64,000 bases of DNA from an uncultured Alphaproteobacteria bacterium (GTDB taxonomy: Bacteria; Pseudomonadota; Alphaproteobacteria; HIMB59; GCA-002718135): assembly GCA_902602515.1 (NCBI GenBank), contig CACKRG010000003.1:1-64000 (forward strand), written 5' to 3'. Each line of letters opens with the position of its first letter. Position 1 is the stretch's first letter. The translations under genes and the position numbers were made by a program. The notes under the pieces were generated by a model that made no database searches, was not told where the DNA came from, and saw nothing but the letters and a program-made list of their open reading frames with translations. Below, piece by piece: positions 17,250-26,869 of the stretch.

Positions 17250-18640
17250 GCTGACAAACTTTTTACAATATCCTCACACATTTTTTTTGCATCACCAAAT
17301 AACATAGTAGTATTATCTCTATAAAATAATTCATTATCAACACCCGAGTATCCAGTAGCCATAGACCTTTTAACAAATAATACGCTTTGTGATTTTTCAA
17401 CATCAAGAATTGGCATTCCATAAATAGGTGATGCTTCATCTGTTTTTGCAGCCGGGTTAGTTACATCATTTGCACCAATAACAAATGAAACCTCAGTCAT
17501 TGGAAAATCGTGATTAATTTCATCTAATTCTAAAACCTCTTCATAAGGAACATTAGCTTCAGCTAATAATACATTCATATGACCTGGCATTCTTCCTGCT
17601 ACAGGATGTATTGCATATCTGACTTCAATTCCCTCTTTTTTGAGAATATCTCCCATTTCTCTTAACGCATGTTGAGCTTGTGCTACAGCCATTCCATATC
17701 CTGGAACAATAATTACTGAGTCTGCATTTTTCATTATATATGCTGCATCTTCAGCATTACCTTGTTTAACTATCTTATCAGAATTATCTTTACCAGCAGA
17801 ACTATCTTGTTCTCCACCAAAACCGCCCAATACAACATTTATTATTGATCGATTCATTCCTTTACTCATTATGTAACTTAGAATGGCTCCTGAAGCTCCT
17901 ACTAAAGCTCCTGTAATAATTAATAAATTGTTGCTTAATGTAAAACCTATTCCACAAGCTGCCCAACCAGAATAAGAGTTCAACATAGAAACTACAACGG
18001 GCATGTCAGCACCGCCTATAGGAATTACAACAAGGAAACCTAATAGTATTGAAATAACAACTATTGTCCAAAAAATTGCAGGTGATTGATTAATAACAAA
18101 TAAAACTATTAGAAAAATAATAAAAAGAAAAATTAGCGCGTTAATAAGGTGTTGAAATTTGAAAACTATAGGCTTACCAGAAATTGTTCCTTGTAATTTT
18201 CCAAAAGCTAACACAGAACCAGAAAAAGTGATTGCACCAATAAAAGTTCCTATGCTCATTTCGACTAAGCTAGCGATTTTAATAGATCCAACCTTGCCAA
18301 TATTAAAAGCAACAGGATCATAAAATGCAGCAGCAGCAACAAAAACAGCAGCTAATCCAACTAAACTATGAAATGCTGCTACCAATTGAGGTAATGCGGT
18401 CATTTCAATTCTCAGAGCAATAAATGAGCCTATAGCACCACCAATTAAAATTGCGGCTCCAATTTCATAATAGCTAAGAACCGACTTAAACATTAGAGTT
18501 GTAAAAACAGCTATAATCATTCCAATGATACCGAAAATGTTACCCATTCTTGATGACTCAGGATGAGATAGACCTCTTAAAGCAAAAATAAATAGCAATG
18601 CAGAAATTAAATATAATATCGCAACCATGTTGGAAGACAT
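17246..18640 (-). CDS. pntB: NAD(P) transhydrogenase subunit beta
   Basis: A 464-residue integral membrane subunit with about nine helices followed by the NADP(H)-binding domain III near residues 290-464. The domain III signature [21 protein letters not shown] is interrupted only by normal residues, and GAND, GMPIL and MATGYSG segments follow. The enzyme uses the proton gradient to drive NADPH formation from NADH. It is the last gene of the pntAA-pntAB-pntB operon and shares a single base with pntAB (stop/start overlap). Confidence 0.95.
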   Translation of the reverse strand: MSSNMVAILYLISALLFIFALRGLSHPESSRMGNIFGIIGMIIAVFTTLMFKSVLSYYEIGAAILIGGAIGSFIALRIEMTALPQLVAAFHSLVGLAAVFVAAAAFYDPVAFNIGKVGSIKIASLVEMSIGTFIGAITFSGSVLAFGKLQGTISGKPIVFKFQHLINALIFLFIIFLIVLFVINQSPAIFWTIVVISILLGFLVVIPIGGADMPVVVSMLNSYSGWAACGIGFTLSNNLLIITGALVGASGAILSYIMSKGMNRSIINVVLGGFGGEQDSSAGKDNSDKIVKQGNAEDAAYIMKNADSVIIVPGYGMAVAQAQHALREMGDILKKEGIEVRYAIHPVAGRMPGHMNVLLAEANVPYEEVLELDEINHDFPMTEVSFVIGANDVTNPAAKTDEASPIYGMPILDVEKSQSVLFVKRSMATGYSGVDNELFYRDNTTMLFGDAKKMCEDIVKSLSA

Positions 18641-18957
18641 TATTCTTTTTCCTTTGATTTTTTTGGTTTTTTCTTAAACATTGAAAGCATTCGGTAAGTT
18701 ACCAAAAAACCTCCAAAAATATTAACAGAGGCTAACACAACACCAATTAAACCAAATATTTTAGAAGTATCAAAACCTTGAGGACCGGCCGCCAGTATTG
18801 CTCCAACTATTATTACACTTGATATTGCATTTGTCACACCCATTAAGGGGCTATGCAAAGCAGGAGTTACCGACCAAACTACATAATACCCAATGATACA
18901 AGCTAAGAAGAAAACGGTTAGTCCAATAACAAAAACTTCTGAAGAATGTGCTTCCAT
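18640..18957 (-). CDS. pntAB: NAD(P) transhydrogenase subunit alpha 2
   Basis: A 105-residue membrane subunit with three hydrophobic segments, the separate membrane part of the alpha subunit found in Alphaproteobacteria. The middle segment HSPLMGVTNAISSVIIVGA is a family hallmark. It pairs with PntAA (soluble NAD domain) and PntB. The start lies one base after the pntAA stop region and the stop overlaps the pntB start, so the three genes are one transcription unit. Confidence 0.93.
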   Translation of the reverse strand: MEAHSSEVFVIGLTVFFLACIIGYYVVWSVTPALHSPLMGVTNAISSVIIVGAILAAGPQGFDTSKIFGLIGVVLASVNIFGGFLVTYRMLSMFKKKPKKSKEKE

Positions 18958-18958
18958 A

Positions 18959-20080
18959 TTACTTAAATTGCTCCAATCTTACATCCCCATCATATGTTAG
19001 CAAAACAGAATTGATAATTTCATCTTCAAAATCGAAATTTATTTTTTTATTCTCTTTATCTACCAACAAACTCAAAAAATTAAAAATATTTTTAGCATAT
19101 AGCGCTGATGCATCTTTCGCCACTCTTCCTGGCACATTGCCGTAACCAACAATTTTAACTCCATTATGAAGTACTATTTCATTCATTTTACTTAAAGGAC
19201 AATTACCACCAGCTTCAACAGCTAAATCAATTACAACTGAGCCTGGTATCATTGACGAAACCATTTCCTCTGTGATTAATACCGGTGCTTTTTTTCCAGG
19301 GATAAGAGCTGTACAAATTACAATGTCTTGTTTTGAAACTGTTTCAGCTATCAATTGAGCTTGTTTTTTCTTATAATCTTCACTCATTTCCTTTGCATAA
19401 CCACCTTCAGTTTCAGCATTTTGAGCTTCATCATCCTCAACCATAATGAATTTTCCACCAAGACTCTCGACTTGTTCTTTAGTTGCTGCTCTTACATCAG
19501 TAGCAGAAACTACTGCTCCGAGTCTTTTTGCAGTTGCAATGGCTTGTAAACCTGCAACACCTACCCCGAGTATCATAACCTTTGCTGGATTTACTCGTCC
19601 AGCTGCAGTCATCATCATTGGAAAAGCTTTACCAAATTGCTCAGCTGCATCAATTACACTTCTATATCCAGCTAAATTAGCTTGAGATGATAAAACATCC
19701 ATACTTTGTGCTCTGCTTATTCTTGGAATTAATTCCATACAGCATGATGATATTTTGTTTTTGTTTAAATTAGAAAATTCAGATTTATTTTCATATGGAT
19801 TTAAAATTCCAATAAGTAATGAATTACTTTTTAAATTATTTATATCATCAGTACTTGGCATTCTAACACATAAACAAACATCAGCTTTCAAACATTCTGA
19901 TCTAGTAACAATTTTCGCTCCAGCTTCCTCATAATTTGAATTTTGATATCCTGAAGTTTCTCCTGCTCCATTTTCAATAATAACTTCAAAACCCAATCTT
20001 GAAAAAAGCTTTACGGATTCAGGGGAAATAGAGACTCTTGTCTCATAGTTATCATTTTCTTTAATAGCAGATAAGAGCAT
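18959..20080 (-). CDS. pntAA: NAD(P) transhydrogenase subunit alpha 1
   Basis: A 373-residue soluble domain I protein, AlaDH/PNT fold, that binds NAD(H). The Rossmann motif is ILGVGVAGLQAIATAKRLGA near residue 170 and the mobile-loop region is around 225-240. The transmembrane part is on the separate pntAB gene. It lies 6 bases downstream of the UbiB-family kinase gene, so the pnt genes may be read from further upstream, possibly with pepF. Confidence 0.93.
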   Translation of the reverse strand: MLLSAIKENDNYETRVSISPESVKLFSRLGFEVIIENGAGETSGYQNSNYEEAGAKIVTRSECLKADVCLCVRMPSTDDINNLKSNSLLIGILNPYENKSEFSNLNKNKISSCCMELIPRISRAQSMDVLSSQANLAGYRSVIDAAEQFGKAFPMMMTAAGRVNPAKVMILGVGVAGLQAIATAKRLGAVVSATDVRAATKEQVESLGGKFIMVEDDEAQNAETEGGYAKEMSEDYKKKQAQLIAETVSKQDIVICTALIPGKKAPVLITEEMVSSMIPGSVVIDLAVEAGGNCPLSKMNEIVLHNGVKIVGYGNVPGRVAKDASALYAKNIFNFLSLLVDKENKKINFDFEDEIINSVLLTYDGDVRLEQFK

Positions 20081-20086
20081 GAGTTC

Positions 20087-21430
20087 TTATATTGATAGGT
20101 TAGCTAAATTTAAAGCTTTTTGTTGGTTTTCCATTAATTTTTTTGAGTTAAAATCCTTAATGAGTTCATGGAATATTCTATACCAATTAACTTCAGCTTT
20201 TAAATGCATAAAAACAGAACCTAAGCCTACTGCTGCTCTATCCATGAAGACAAATTCTTTAGGAGGTTTAACACCTCCTAACTTCTTGAGCTCTTGATGA
20301 ACTTCAGATGCAATTTGTGCTCCATATATACCGCTATCACTTTCTTGTATTTTTTGAAACTTATCTTCCATTAGAGGTGAATATAAAAAGCCTGCCCATT
20401 TATTTAGCACTTTTAATTTTTCTTTAGTAATATCAGTAAATCCCCATTGTTCGTATGCATGAACTGCCTTAGAATTATCTTTTTCTTGAAGAGCAAAGTA
20501 TAAGTCAATTACACCTTGAATAAAATTACCATTAAAAATTCTCATACAACCGAAATCATAAATATTAATACTAAGATCATTTTTTTGAACAGAATAATTT
20601 CCTAAATGTGGATCTCCATGAAGTACACCGTATTCAAAGAATGGTTTATACCATGCTTTATACATATTAGCTGCCAATGTATTTCTTGTTTCCTTAGGGG
20701 ATTTCTTAAAGTTTAAAATAGGATCTCCATCAAGCCAACTCATAGTCAATAATCTCTTTGTTGACAATTTATCGTAGGTTTTTGGAATATTAACAAAATT
20801 TATATTTGAAAATATATTTCTGAATACAGCCATTAATTTTTTTTCTCTTTCATAATCTAACTCTTCTTTGAGTCTATCAGTAATTTCTTTATAGACCTCA
20901 TCAGTTTTGATAGCTTTATTATAAGATTGATAAATTGAAAAAATTATTTTTAATTGTGAAAGATCAGCACTAACTGCTGACGCCATATCAGGATATTGGA
21001 GTTTACAAGCGACAATGTCATTGTTTTTTGTTTTAGCTTTATGAACCTGTCCAAGAGATGCTGCTTTTGTCGCCTCTTTATCAAACTCAATGAAATTTTT
21101 TTGCCAATCTTTTTTTAATTCTGCAGCCATTCTTCTTTTTACAAATAACCAGCCCATAGAAGGAGCGTTAGACTGTAGATGCATAAGCTCTTGCGCATAC
21201 TCATCAGGAAGTAAATCTGGTATGGTTGCCGATAATTGTGCTACTTTCATTAAGGGTCCTTTTATACTTCCAAGAGCAGCTCTTATTTCTGAAGCATGTT
21301 TTTCTTTATCTAATTTAACACCTAAATATCTTTGACTTGCTAGTTTTGTCGCTAATTTCCCAACTACACCTCCAACTTTAGCATATCTAGTAAGTTGTTT
21401 TGTTAGAGATTTTGCTTCTTTATCTTTCAT
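20087..21430 (-). CDS. UbiB/ABC1 family atypical kinase
   Basis: A 447-residue ABC1/AarF/UbiB protein, implicated in ubiquinone synthesis or quinone handling. Family signs are the N-terminal KVAQ motif (usually KxGQ) in GPLMKVAQLSATIPDLLP, the alanine-rich AASLGQVH loop, the catalytic HGDPHLGN and the DFG-like YDFGCMR. The KVAQ variant and the ATIPD context are typical of alphaproteobacterial members. No C-terminal membrane helices of classic UbiB are obvious. It lies between pepF (5 bases upstream) and pntAA (6 bases downstream). Confidence 0.86.
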   Translation of the reverse strand: MKDKEAKSLTKQLTRYAKVGGVVGKLATKLASQRYLGVKLDKEKHASEIRAALGSIKGPLMKVAQLSATIPDLLPDEYAQELMHLQSNAPSMGWLFVKRRMAAELKKDWQKNFIEFDKEATKAASLGQVHKAKTKNNDIVACKLQYPDMASAVSADLSQLKIIFSIYQSYNKAIKTDEVYKEITDRLKEELDYEREKKLMAVFRNIFSNINFVNIPKTYDKLSTKRLLTMSWLDGDPILNFKKSPKETRNTLAANMYKAWYKPFFEYGVLHGDPHLGNYSVQKNDLSINIYDFGCMRIFNGNFIQGVIDLYFALQEKDNSKAVHAYEQWGFTDITKEKLKVLNKWAGFLYSPLMEDKFQKIQESDSGIYGAQIASEVHQELKKLGGVKPPKEFVFMDRAAVGLGSVFMHLKAEVNWYRIFHELIKDFNSKKLMENQQKALNLANLSI

Positions 21431-21435
21431 GAATT

Positions 21436-23232
21436 TTATCCTTCTAATTGATCAATTAGATTTTCAATCACATTTACCCCTTTTTGCCAGAAGTCTTTTT
21501 TCTTTGGATTTAATCCAAATGGCTTTAAAAGTTTATCATATGTATTACTTCCACCACTCTCTAATAAAGTGATATATTTATCTTCAAATTTAGGTAATTT
21601 GTTCTCGTAAACATTAAAGAGTGAATTGACAAGACAATCACCAAAAGCGTAAGCATATACATAAAATGGTGAGTGAATAAAATGAGGTATGTAACTCCAA
21701 AAATATTTGTAATCATCATTTAATTTTATTGAGGGCCCTAGGCTTTTCTTTTGAACATCTATCCAAATTTTACAGATCTCATTGACACTTAATTCTTTAA
21801 TTTTTCTTTGATCATGAACGCGTTTTTCAAATTCAAAAAAAGCAATCTGTCTTACAACAGTATTAAGCATATCTTCAACTTTATTTGCTAAAAGTCCCTT
21901 ACGCTCATTTTCTTTAGAAGTAATAGATAAAAGAGATTTAAATGTTAACATTTCACCAAAAACACTCGCTGTTTCAGCAAGAGTCAGAGGAGTTGAGGAG
22001 TTAAAGTAAGTTTGTTTTTTTCCAGCTAAATATTGGTGAATGCCATGACCTAATTCATGTGCAAGGGTAGCTATATCTCTTGCTTTACCTTGATAGTTCA
22101 CAAGTATAAATGGATGCGCTGATGGAACAGTAGAAGCTGCAAATGCACCAGGAGATTTCCCAGGTATCACAGGAGCATGTATCCATGAATTATTGAAAAA
22201 TTTATTTACAATATCTCCAGCTCTTTTATCAAAATTGCTATATGCATCAGTTACAATTTTTTTTGCGTCACTCCAAGAATATACACTTTGTGACTGAAAA
22301 GGAAGAGGTGCATTTCTATCCCAATACATTAATGATTTCTTTTTAAACCATTTAGATTTTATTTTATAATAACGATGAGCAATTTTTGGATAATTTTCTA
22401 TTATTGTTTCAGTTAAAGCCTCTACAACTTCATCTTCAACGACGTTAGATAAATTTCTTGAACTGACTGGATTTGGTAAGCCTCTCCATTTATCGTTAAT
22501 TGACTTGTCTTTTGCAAGATTGTTAGTAATAGATGCAAACAAACTGATATTATCTTTTAAAACAGAAGATACAACTTCTGCTGACTTTTTACGATTTGAT
22601 TCTTTTTTATCAGAAAGAAAATTAAAAATTTCAGCGCTAGATAATTTTTTTCCTTTAAAAGGAAATCTAAGTGAAGCAATTGTATCATCAAACAGCCTAA
22701 CCCAGGCAGATCTAGAAGTAATACTTTTTTCTTGAAGTAATTTTTCTGTTTTGACGTCCAATTGATAAGGCTTAAATTTTCTAATATTTTTTATCCAATT
22801 TTTGTAAATCTTTAGTTTTTCATCAGCATAAATTTTTTTTAAATTTTTTTCAGAAATTTCATTTAACTCAAGACTGAAAAAGACTATTGAAGATGCTGTA
22901 TTTGTTATTTGCTCCTGCATTTGCTGATAAAAAATTTTATTTTTTTCATTGTTACCATCTTCTGCAACTAATAAATGTGCATAAGACATAACTTTATCCA
23001 TTTTTGTATCAATATCCTCTAATTCTATAATAGCTTTCAAGAGTTGATTGGAACTAAGTTTAGCAATTTTGGATGAATATTTTTTCTCAAATTTTTTAGA
23101 AGTTATTCTAAGCTTATTTAGATCGTTATTCAGTTTCTTAGCTTTTGGAGATTCATATAAATCCTTTAAATTCCAAATTGGCAGTTTTCCAAGGATATTT
23201 TTAGTTGAATTTTGATAATTTTTTTGTTTCAT
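21436..23232 (-). CDS. pepF: oligoendopeptidase F family (M3)
   Basis: A 598-residue M3 metallopeptidase. The zinc motif is HELGH within LAHELGHGIHQ, followed by the third ligand Glu in LAETASVFGE. The N-terminal helical oligopeptidase F domain (residues about 100-190) and the VNYQGKARDI segment fit PepF. It degrades short peptides in the cytoplasm. It would process peptides brought in by the importer at 43749-48986, though that link is only inferred. It is divergent from the acyl-CoA ligase gene, 56 bases away. Confidence 0.92.
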   Translation of the reverse strand: MKQKNYQNSTKNILGKLPIWNLKDLYESPKAKKLNNDLNKLRITSKKFEKKYSSKIAKLSSNQLLKAIIELEDIDTKMDKVMSYAHLLVAEDGNNEKNKIFYQQMQEQITNTASSIVFFSLELNEISEKNLKKIYADEKLKIYKNWIKNIRKFKPYQLDVKTEKLLQEKSITSRSAWVRLFDDTIASLRFPFKGKKLSSAEIFNFLSDKKESNRKKSAEVVSSVLKDNISLFASITNNLAKDKSINDKWRGLPNPVSSRNLSNVVEDEVVEALTETIIENYPKIAHRYYKIKSKWFKKKSLMYWDRNAPLPFQSQSVYSWSDAKKIVTDAYSNFDKRAGDIVNKFFNNSWIHAPVIPGKSPGAFAASTVPSAHPFILVNYQGKARDIATLAHELGHGIHQYLAGKKQTYFNSSTPLTLAETASVFGEMLTFKSLLSITSKENERKGLLANKVEDMLNTVVRQIAFFEFEKRVHDQRKIKELSVNEICKIWIDVQKKSLGPSIKLNDDYKYFWSYIPHFIHSPFYVYAYAFGDCLVNSLFNVYENKLPKFEDKYITLLESGGSNTYDKLLKPFGLNPKKKDFWQKGVNVIENLIDQLEG

Positions 23233-23288
23233 ATTTTATTATTTCGATATAGGTCTAATATCTTTGCTTTGTAGGGAGACTAGAAAAC

Positions 23289-25091
23289 ATGATTGTTAAT
23301 TTTGACGAATTTAATAACATACCGAGTGTATTTTATCATCAGGCAAATGATCTAAAAGATCAACCATATTTATGGAAAAAAGAAAATGGTAAATATGTTT
23401 CTTTAAATTGGTCACAAGTAAAAGAACAAGTTGAAAGTATAGGAACATACTTACAAGATCTGGGAATTTTAGAGGGAGATAGAGTATTAATTTTATCTGA
23501 AAATAGGCCTGAGTGGCAAATCACTGATTTAGCAATAATGTCTATTGGAGCAATTTCTGTTCCTGCTTACACTACAAGCACAACTAATGATTATAAATAT
23601 ATTATTGAGCATTCTGGTGCTAGGTGTGCCATAGTATCATCACATGAGTTAATGAAAAAAGCTCTACCTGCAATAGAAGAAATTCCACATTGTCAAAACG
23701 TAATAAAATTTGATGATGATAATGAAACTTATGCAGAAGTTGTAAATATTTTATCATACAATAAAATTATAAATGACAACTTAGAAAAAAGTAAAAGTTC
23801 TAATGAAATAGAAGAGTTATCTAAAAATTATAAAAGAAAAGATACAGCATGTATAATTTATACATCAGGTACTGGCGGTAATCCTAAAGGAGTGATGTTA
23901 AGTCATGGAGCTATGCTAAGAAACTGTGCTTCCTGTGATAAATTACTTGAGAGTCTTACTGGTGATTTAACAAAAGAAATTAGATATTTATCTTGGTTAC
24001 CATTGTCTCATTCATATGAGCATACTTTACAATTCTTAGAAATGGGTCAAGGTGCCCAAATTTATTACGCTGAAAGTATTGATAAATTATTAGTAAATAT
24101 GGCTGAGTCATCACCACATTTTATGACAGCTGTTCCAAGGTTTTATGACTCCTTACACACTCGTATTTCACAAGGTTTAAAAAACCAAAGTAAATTGAGT
24201 CAACTTTTCTTTGCAATTACATTAAATCTAGGAAAGAAAAAATATTTTGGTGAGCACATGAGTTTCTCCGAAAAATTTTTTAATGGATTAATGGATAGGA
24301 TAGTAAGAAAAAAAGTTAAGAAAAGATTTGGTGGAAGTCTCAGAGCATTGATATCAGGAGGTGCAGCTCTAAATTTTGAAGTTGGATTATATCTTAGTGC
24401 CCTCGGCCTTCCTCTACTTCAAGGCTATGGACAAACAGAAACTGCTCCAGTTATTTCCGCAAACCCGCCTGAAAAAATAAAGTTAGATACTGTTGGAAAA
24501 GTTCTTCAAGGAAATGAAGTAAAAATTTCTGAGGATGGAGAAATTTTAGCTCGTGGTGAACTAATTATGAACGGTTATTGGAATGATCCTGATTCAACTA
24601 ATAAAACTATAATTGATGGTTGGGTTCATACGGGTGATATTGGTGAATTTGATGAAGAAAGTTATTTAAAAATTACGGATAGAAAAAAAGATATTATTGT
24701 AAATGCTGGAGGAGATAATATTTCTCCTTCAAGAATAGAGGCAAAACTAGATATTGAGCCTGAAATTGCTCAATCAATGTTATATGGAGATTTCAAAAAT
24801 TACCTAGTTGCTATCTTGGTACCTAACAAAGATTTAGCTTTAGAATGGGCAAAAGAAAATAATATTGAAGGTGATTTAAACAAAGTAATTCAAGATTCTT
24901 CATTTAATAGTAAAATGAAAAATGTTGTAGATAAAGTCAATAAAAGTCTTTCTAGTATAGAACAAATAAGAAAGTTTATTTTAATTGATCATGAATTTAC
25001 AATTGAAAACAATATGATGACTCCTTCTATGAAAGTTAGAAGGTTTAAAGTAAAAGAGATGTACGGGGAAAGTTTAGAAAAACTATATTAA
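23289..25091 (+). CDS. long-chain fatty acyl-CoA ligase
   Basis: A 600-residue AMP-dependent synthetase/ligase of the FadD15/ACSBG group. The P-loop is YTSGTGGNPKGVMLSHG, the adenylate motif is GYGQTETAP, and the hinge and downstream motif are HTGDIGEF and DRKKDIIVNAGGDNISP. It activates fatty acids to acyl-CoA. An AGGGAGA Shine-Dalgarno-like stretch lies about 10 bases before the ATG. The gene is alone between divergent pepF and convergent DUF1244, whose stop it overlaps by 4 bases. Confidence 0.92.
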   Translation: MIVNFDEFNNIPSVFYHQANDLKDQPYLWKKENGKYVSLNWSQVKEQVESIGTYLQDLGILEGDRVLILSENRPEWQITDLAIMSIGAISVPAYTTSTTNDYKYIIEHSGARCAIVSSHELMKKALPAIEEIPHCQNVIKFDDDNETYAEVVNILSYNKIINDNLEKSKSSNEIEELSKNYKRKDTACIIYTSGTGGNPKGVMLSHGAMLRNCASCDKLLESLTGDLTKEIRYLSWLPLSHSYEHTLQFLEMGQGAQIYYAESIDKLLVNMAESSPHFMTAVPRFYDSLHTRISQGLKNQSKLSQLFFAITLNLGKKKYFGEHMSFSEKFFNGLMDRIVRKKVKKRFGGSLRALISGGAALNFEVGLYLSALGLPLLQGYGQTETAPVISANPPEKIKLDTVGKVLQGNEVKISEDGEILARGELIMNGYWNDPDSTNKTIIDGWVHTGDIGEFDEESYLKITDRKKDIIVNAGGDNISPSRIEAKLDIEPEIAQSMLYGDFKNYLVAILVPNKDLALEWAKENNIEGDLNKVIQDSSFNSKMKNVVDKVNKSLSSIEQIRKFILIDHEFTIENNMMTPSMKVRRFKVKEMYGESLEKLY

Positions 25092-25378
25092 TTATCTTTT
25101 CTATCAAATTTTTCTTTTTGTTCAGTAGTAATTTCTCTTTGAAATTTAGTTTTCCACTCTGAGTATGGCATACCATAAATCATTTCTCGTGCTTCATCAT
25201 ATGAAATAGAAATATCTTTCTTTTCAGCAGCGCTAACATACCATTTTGAAAGACAGTTTCTGCAAAAACCTGATAAATTCATTAAATCAATATTTTGAAC
25301 ATCTGTTCTATTTTTTAAATGATTAATTAATCTTTCAGCAACATCTGCCAACAATTCTCTATCAAAATTTTTTTTCAT
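25088..25378 (-). CDS. DUF1244 domain protein
   Basis: A 96-residue protein matching the small DUF1244 family common in Proteobacteria. The conserved helix pattern LINHLKNRTDVQNIDLMNLSGF then FCRNCLSKWY, DEAREMIYGMPYSEWK and KFQREIT is seen, with the CxxC pair in FCRNC. The function is unknown. It stands alone, convergent with the ligase gene and divergent from pyruvate kinase by 54 bases. Confidence 0.86.
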   Translation of the reverse strand: MKKNFDRELLADVAERLINHLKNRTDVQNIDLMNLSGFCRNCLSKWYVSAAEKKDISISYDEAREMIYGMPYSEWKTKFQREITTEQKEKFDRKDN

Positions 25379-25421
25379 ATTCTGTAAATAAGATTATATT
25401 AATTCAGCTTCATAATATATA

Positions 25422-25427
25422 TATAAT
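25422..25427 (+). promoter_or_regulatory. candidate -10 box of pyruvate kinase
   Basis: TATAAT at 25422-25427, ending 5 bases before the ATG at 25433, within an alternating TA run. No clear -35 is visible. If used, transcription would start at or beside the start codon. Confidence 0.3.
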
Positions 25428-25432
25428 ATTTA

Positions 25433-26869
25433 ATGAAACGTAATAGAAAAGCTAAGATTTTAGCTACTTTGGGCCCTTCTTCTTCGAACAAAAAAATTAT
25501 TGAAGAGCTTTTCACAGCAGGTTGTGATGTATTTAGACTAAATTTTTCTCATGGCGATATCGAAGTACATAGAAAAAATTATGAATATATTAGATCTTTA
25601 GAAGAAAAACATAATCATGCAACTTGTGTATTAGCTGATTTACAAGGACCAAAATTAAGAGTTGGAAAATTTAAAAATACTAAAGAAAATTTAATAAAAG
25701 GTGAAAAATTTATTTTAGATCTATCATCTGAACTTGGAGATAATAAAAGGGTTAATTTTCCACATTCTGAAATTTATGAGTACTTAACTCCAAATTCGAT
25801 ATTATTAGTTAATGATGGAAGAATAAGATTACAAGTTACTGAACAAAGTAATGATAAGTTAGTGACAGAAGTGTTAAATGATGCAGAAATTTCCAACAAT
25901 AAAGGAGTAAATATTCCAGATGTTATACTTCCAATTGATGCTTTAACAAATAAAGATAAATCAGATTTAAAGAAAGCTTTAGATATGGGTGTTGATTGGG
26001 TGGCACTATCTTTTGTGCAGCAAGCTGAAGATATTCATAAATTAAAAAAGATGATTGGAAGCAAAGCATTAATAATGGCCAAAATTGAAAAACCTTCCGC
26101 AGTTAAAAATATTGATTCTATAGTAAATGCAGCTGATGGAATAATGATTGCTAGAGGAGATCTTGGTGTAGAAATGCCTACTGAACAAGTTCCGATAGCT
26201 CAAAAAAATATTATTAGAAGATGCAGACATTTTGGAAAACCAGTGATTGTAGCAACTCAGATGCTTGAAAGTATGATTGATAATTTAGTGCCAACAAGAG
26301 CAGAGGCATCAGATGTTGCAAATGCAATTTATGATGGAACAGATGCTGTAATGCTATCAGGTGAGTCAGCTGTGGGAACTCATCCAATTGAGGCTGTAAA
26401 AACTATGAATAAAATTATTGAAACTGTTGAAAATGATAAAAATAATTATGATTTGCGAATTGAGGACGATAATATTGATGATGTTGATAATACAGATGCA
26501 ATAACATTAGCCGCATACTCAATCGCGAAAAAATCAAACGCTAAAGCTATTATAACTTTTTCAGTAAGTGGAAGAACAACTAGACGTATGGCGAGAGAGA
26601 GAGCACCTGTTCAAATAGTGGGATTATCTCCAAAAATTGATACAACTAGAAGAATGCAATTATACTGGGGTGTAAACTCTTGTCATTCAAATGAAGATGC
26701 ACAAAACGCACAAGAAATGGTAAAAATTGCGTGCACAGTTGTGAAGAATAAAAAATTAGTTGATCCAGGTGATAGTGTTGTTATTTCTGCAGGTGTACCA
26801 TTTGGTAGTGCTGGAACTACAAATTTACTAAGATTAGCTGAGATTATTGCAGATAAAGATCTTACTTAA
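25433..26869 (+). CDS. pyk: pyruvate kinase
   Basis: A 478-residue pyruvate kinase converting PEP and ADP to pyruvate and ATP. The N-terminal ILATLGPSSS, the metal/active-site segment MIARGDLGVEMP, the TQMLESMI helix and MLSGESAVG are intact. There is a normal C-terminal domain (SVSGRTTRRMARERAP). The presence of pyruvate kinase is notable because core SAR11 genomes are reported to lack it. It overlaps the aminotransferase stop by 8 bases and is preceded by a TATAAT close to its start. Confidence 0.95.
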   Translation: MKRNRKAKILATLGPSSSNKKIIEELFTAGCDVFRLNFSHGDIEVHRKNYEYIRSLEEKHNHATCVLADLQGPKLRVGKFKNTKENLIKGEKFILDLSSELGDNKRVNFPHSEIYEYLTPNSILLVNDGRIRLQVTEQSNDKLVTEVLNDAEISNNKGVNIPDVILPIDALTNKDKSDLKKALDMGVDWVALSFVQQAEDIHKLKKMIGSKALIMAKIEKPSAVKNIDSIVNAADGIMIARGDLGVEMPTEQVPIAQKNIIRRCRHFGKPVIVATQMLESMIDNLVPTRAEASDVANAIYDGTDAVMLSGESAVGTHPIEAVKTMNKIIETVENDKNNYDLRIEDDNIDDVDNTDAITLAAYSIAKKSNAKAIITFSVSGRTTRRMARERAPVQIVGLSPKIDTTRRMQLYWGVNSCHSNEDAQNAQEMVKIACTVVKNKKLVDPGDSVVISAGVPFGSAGTTNLLRLAEIIADKDLT

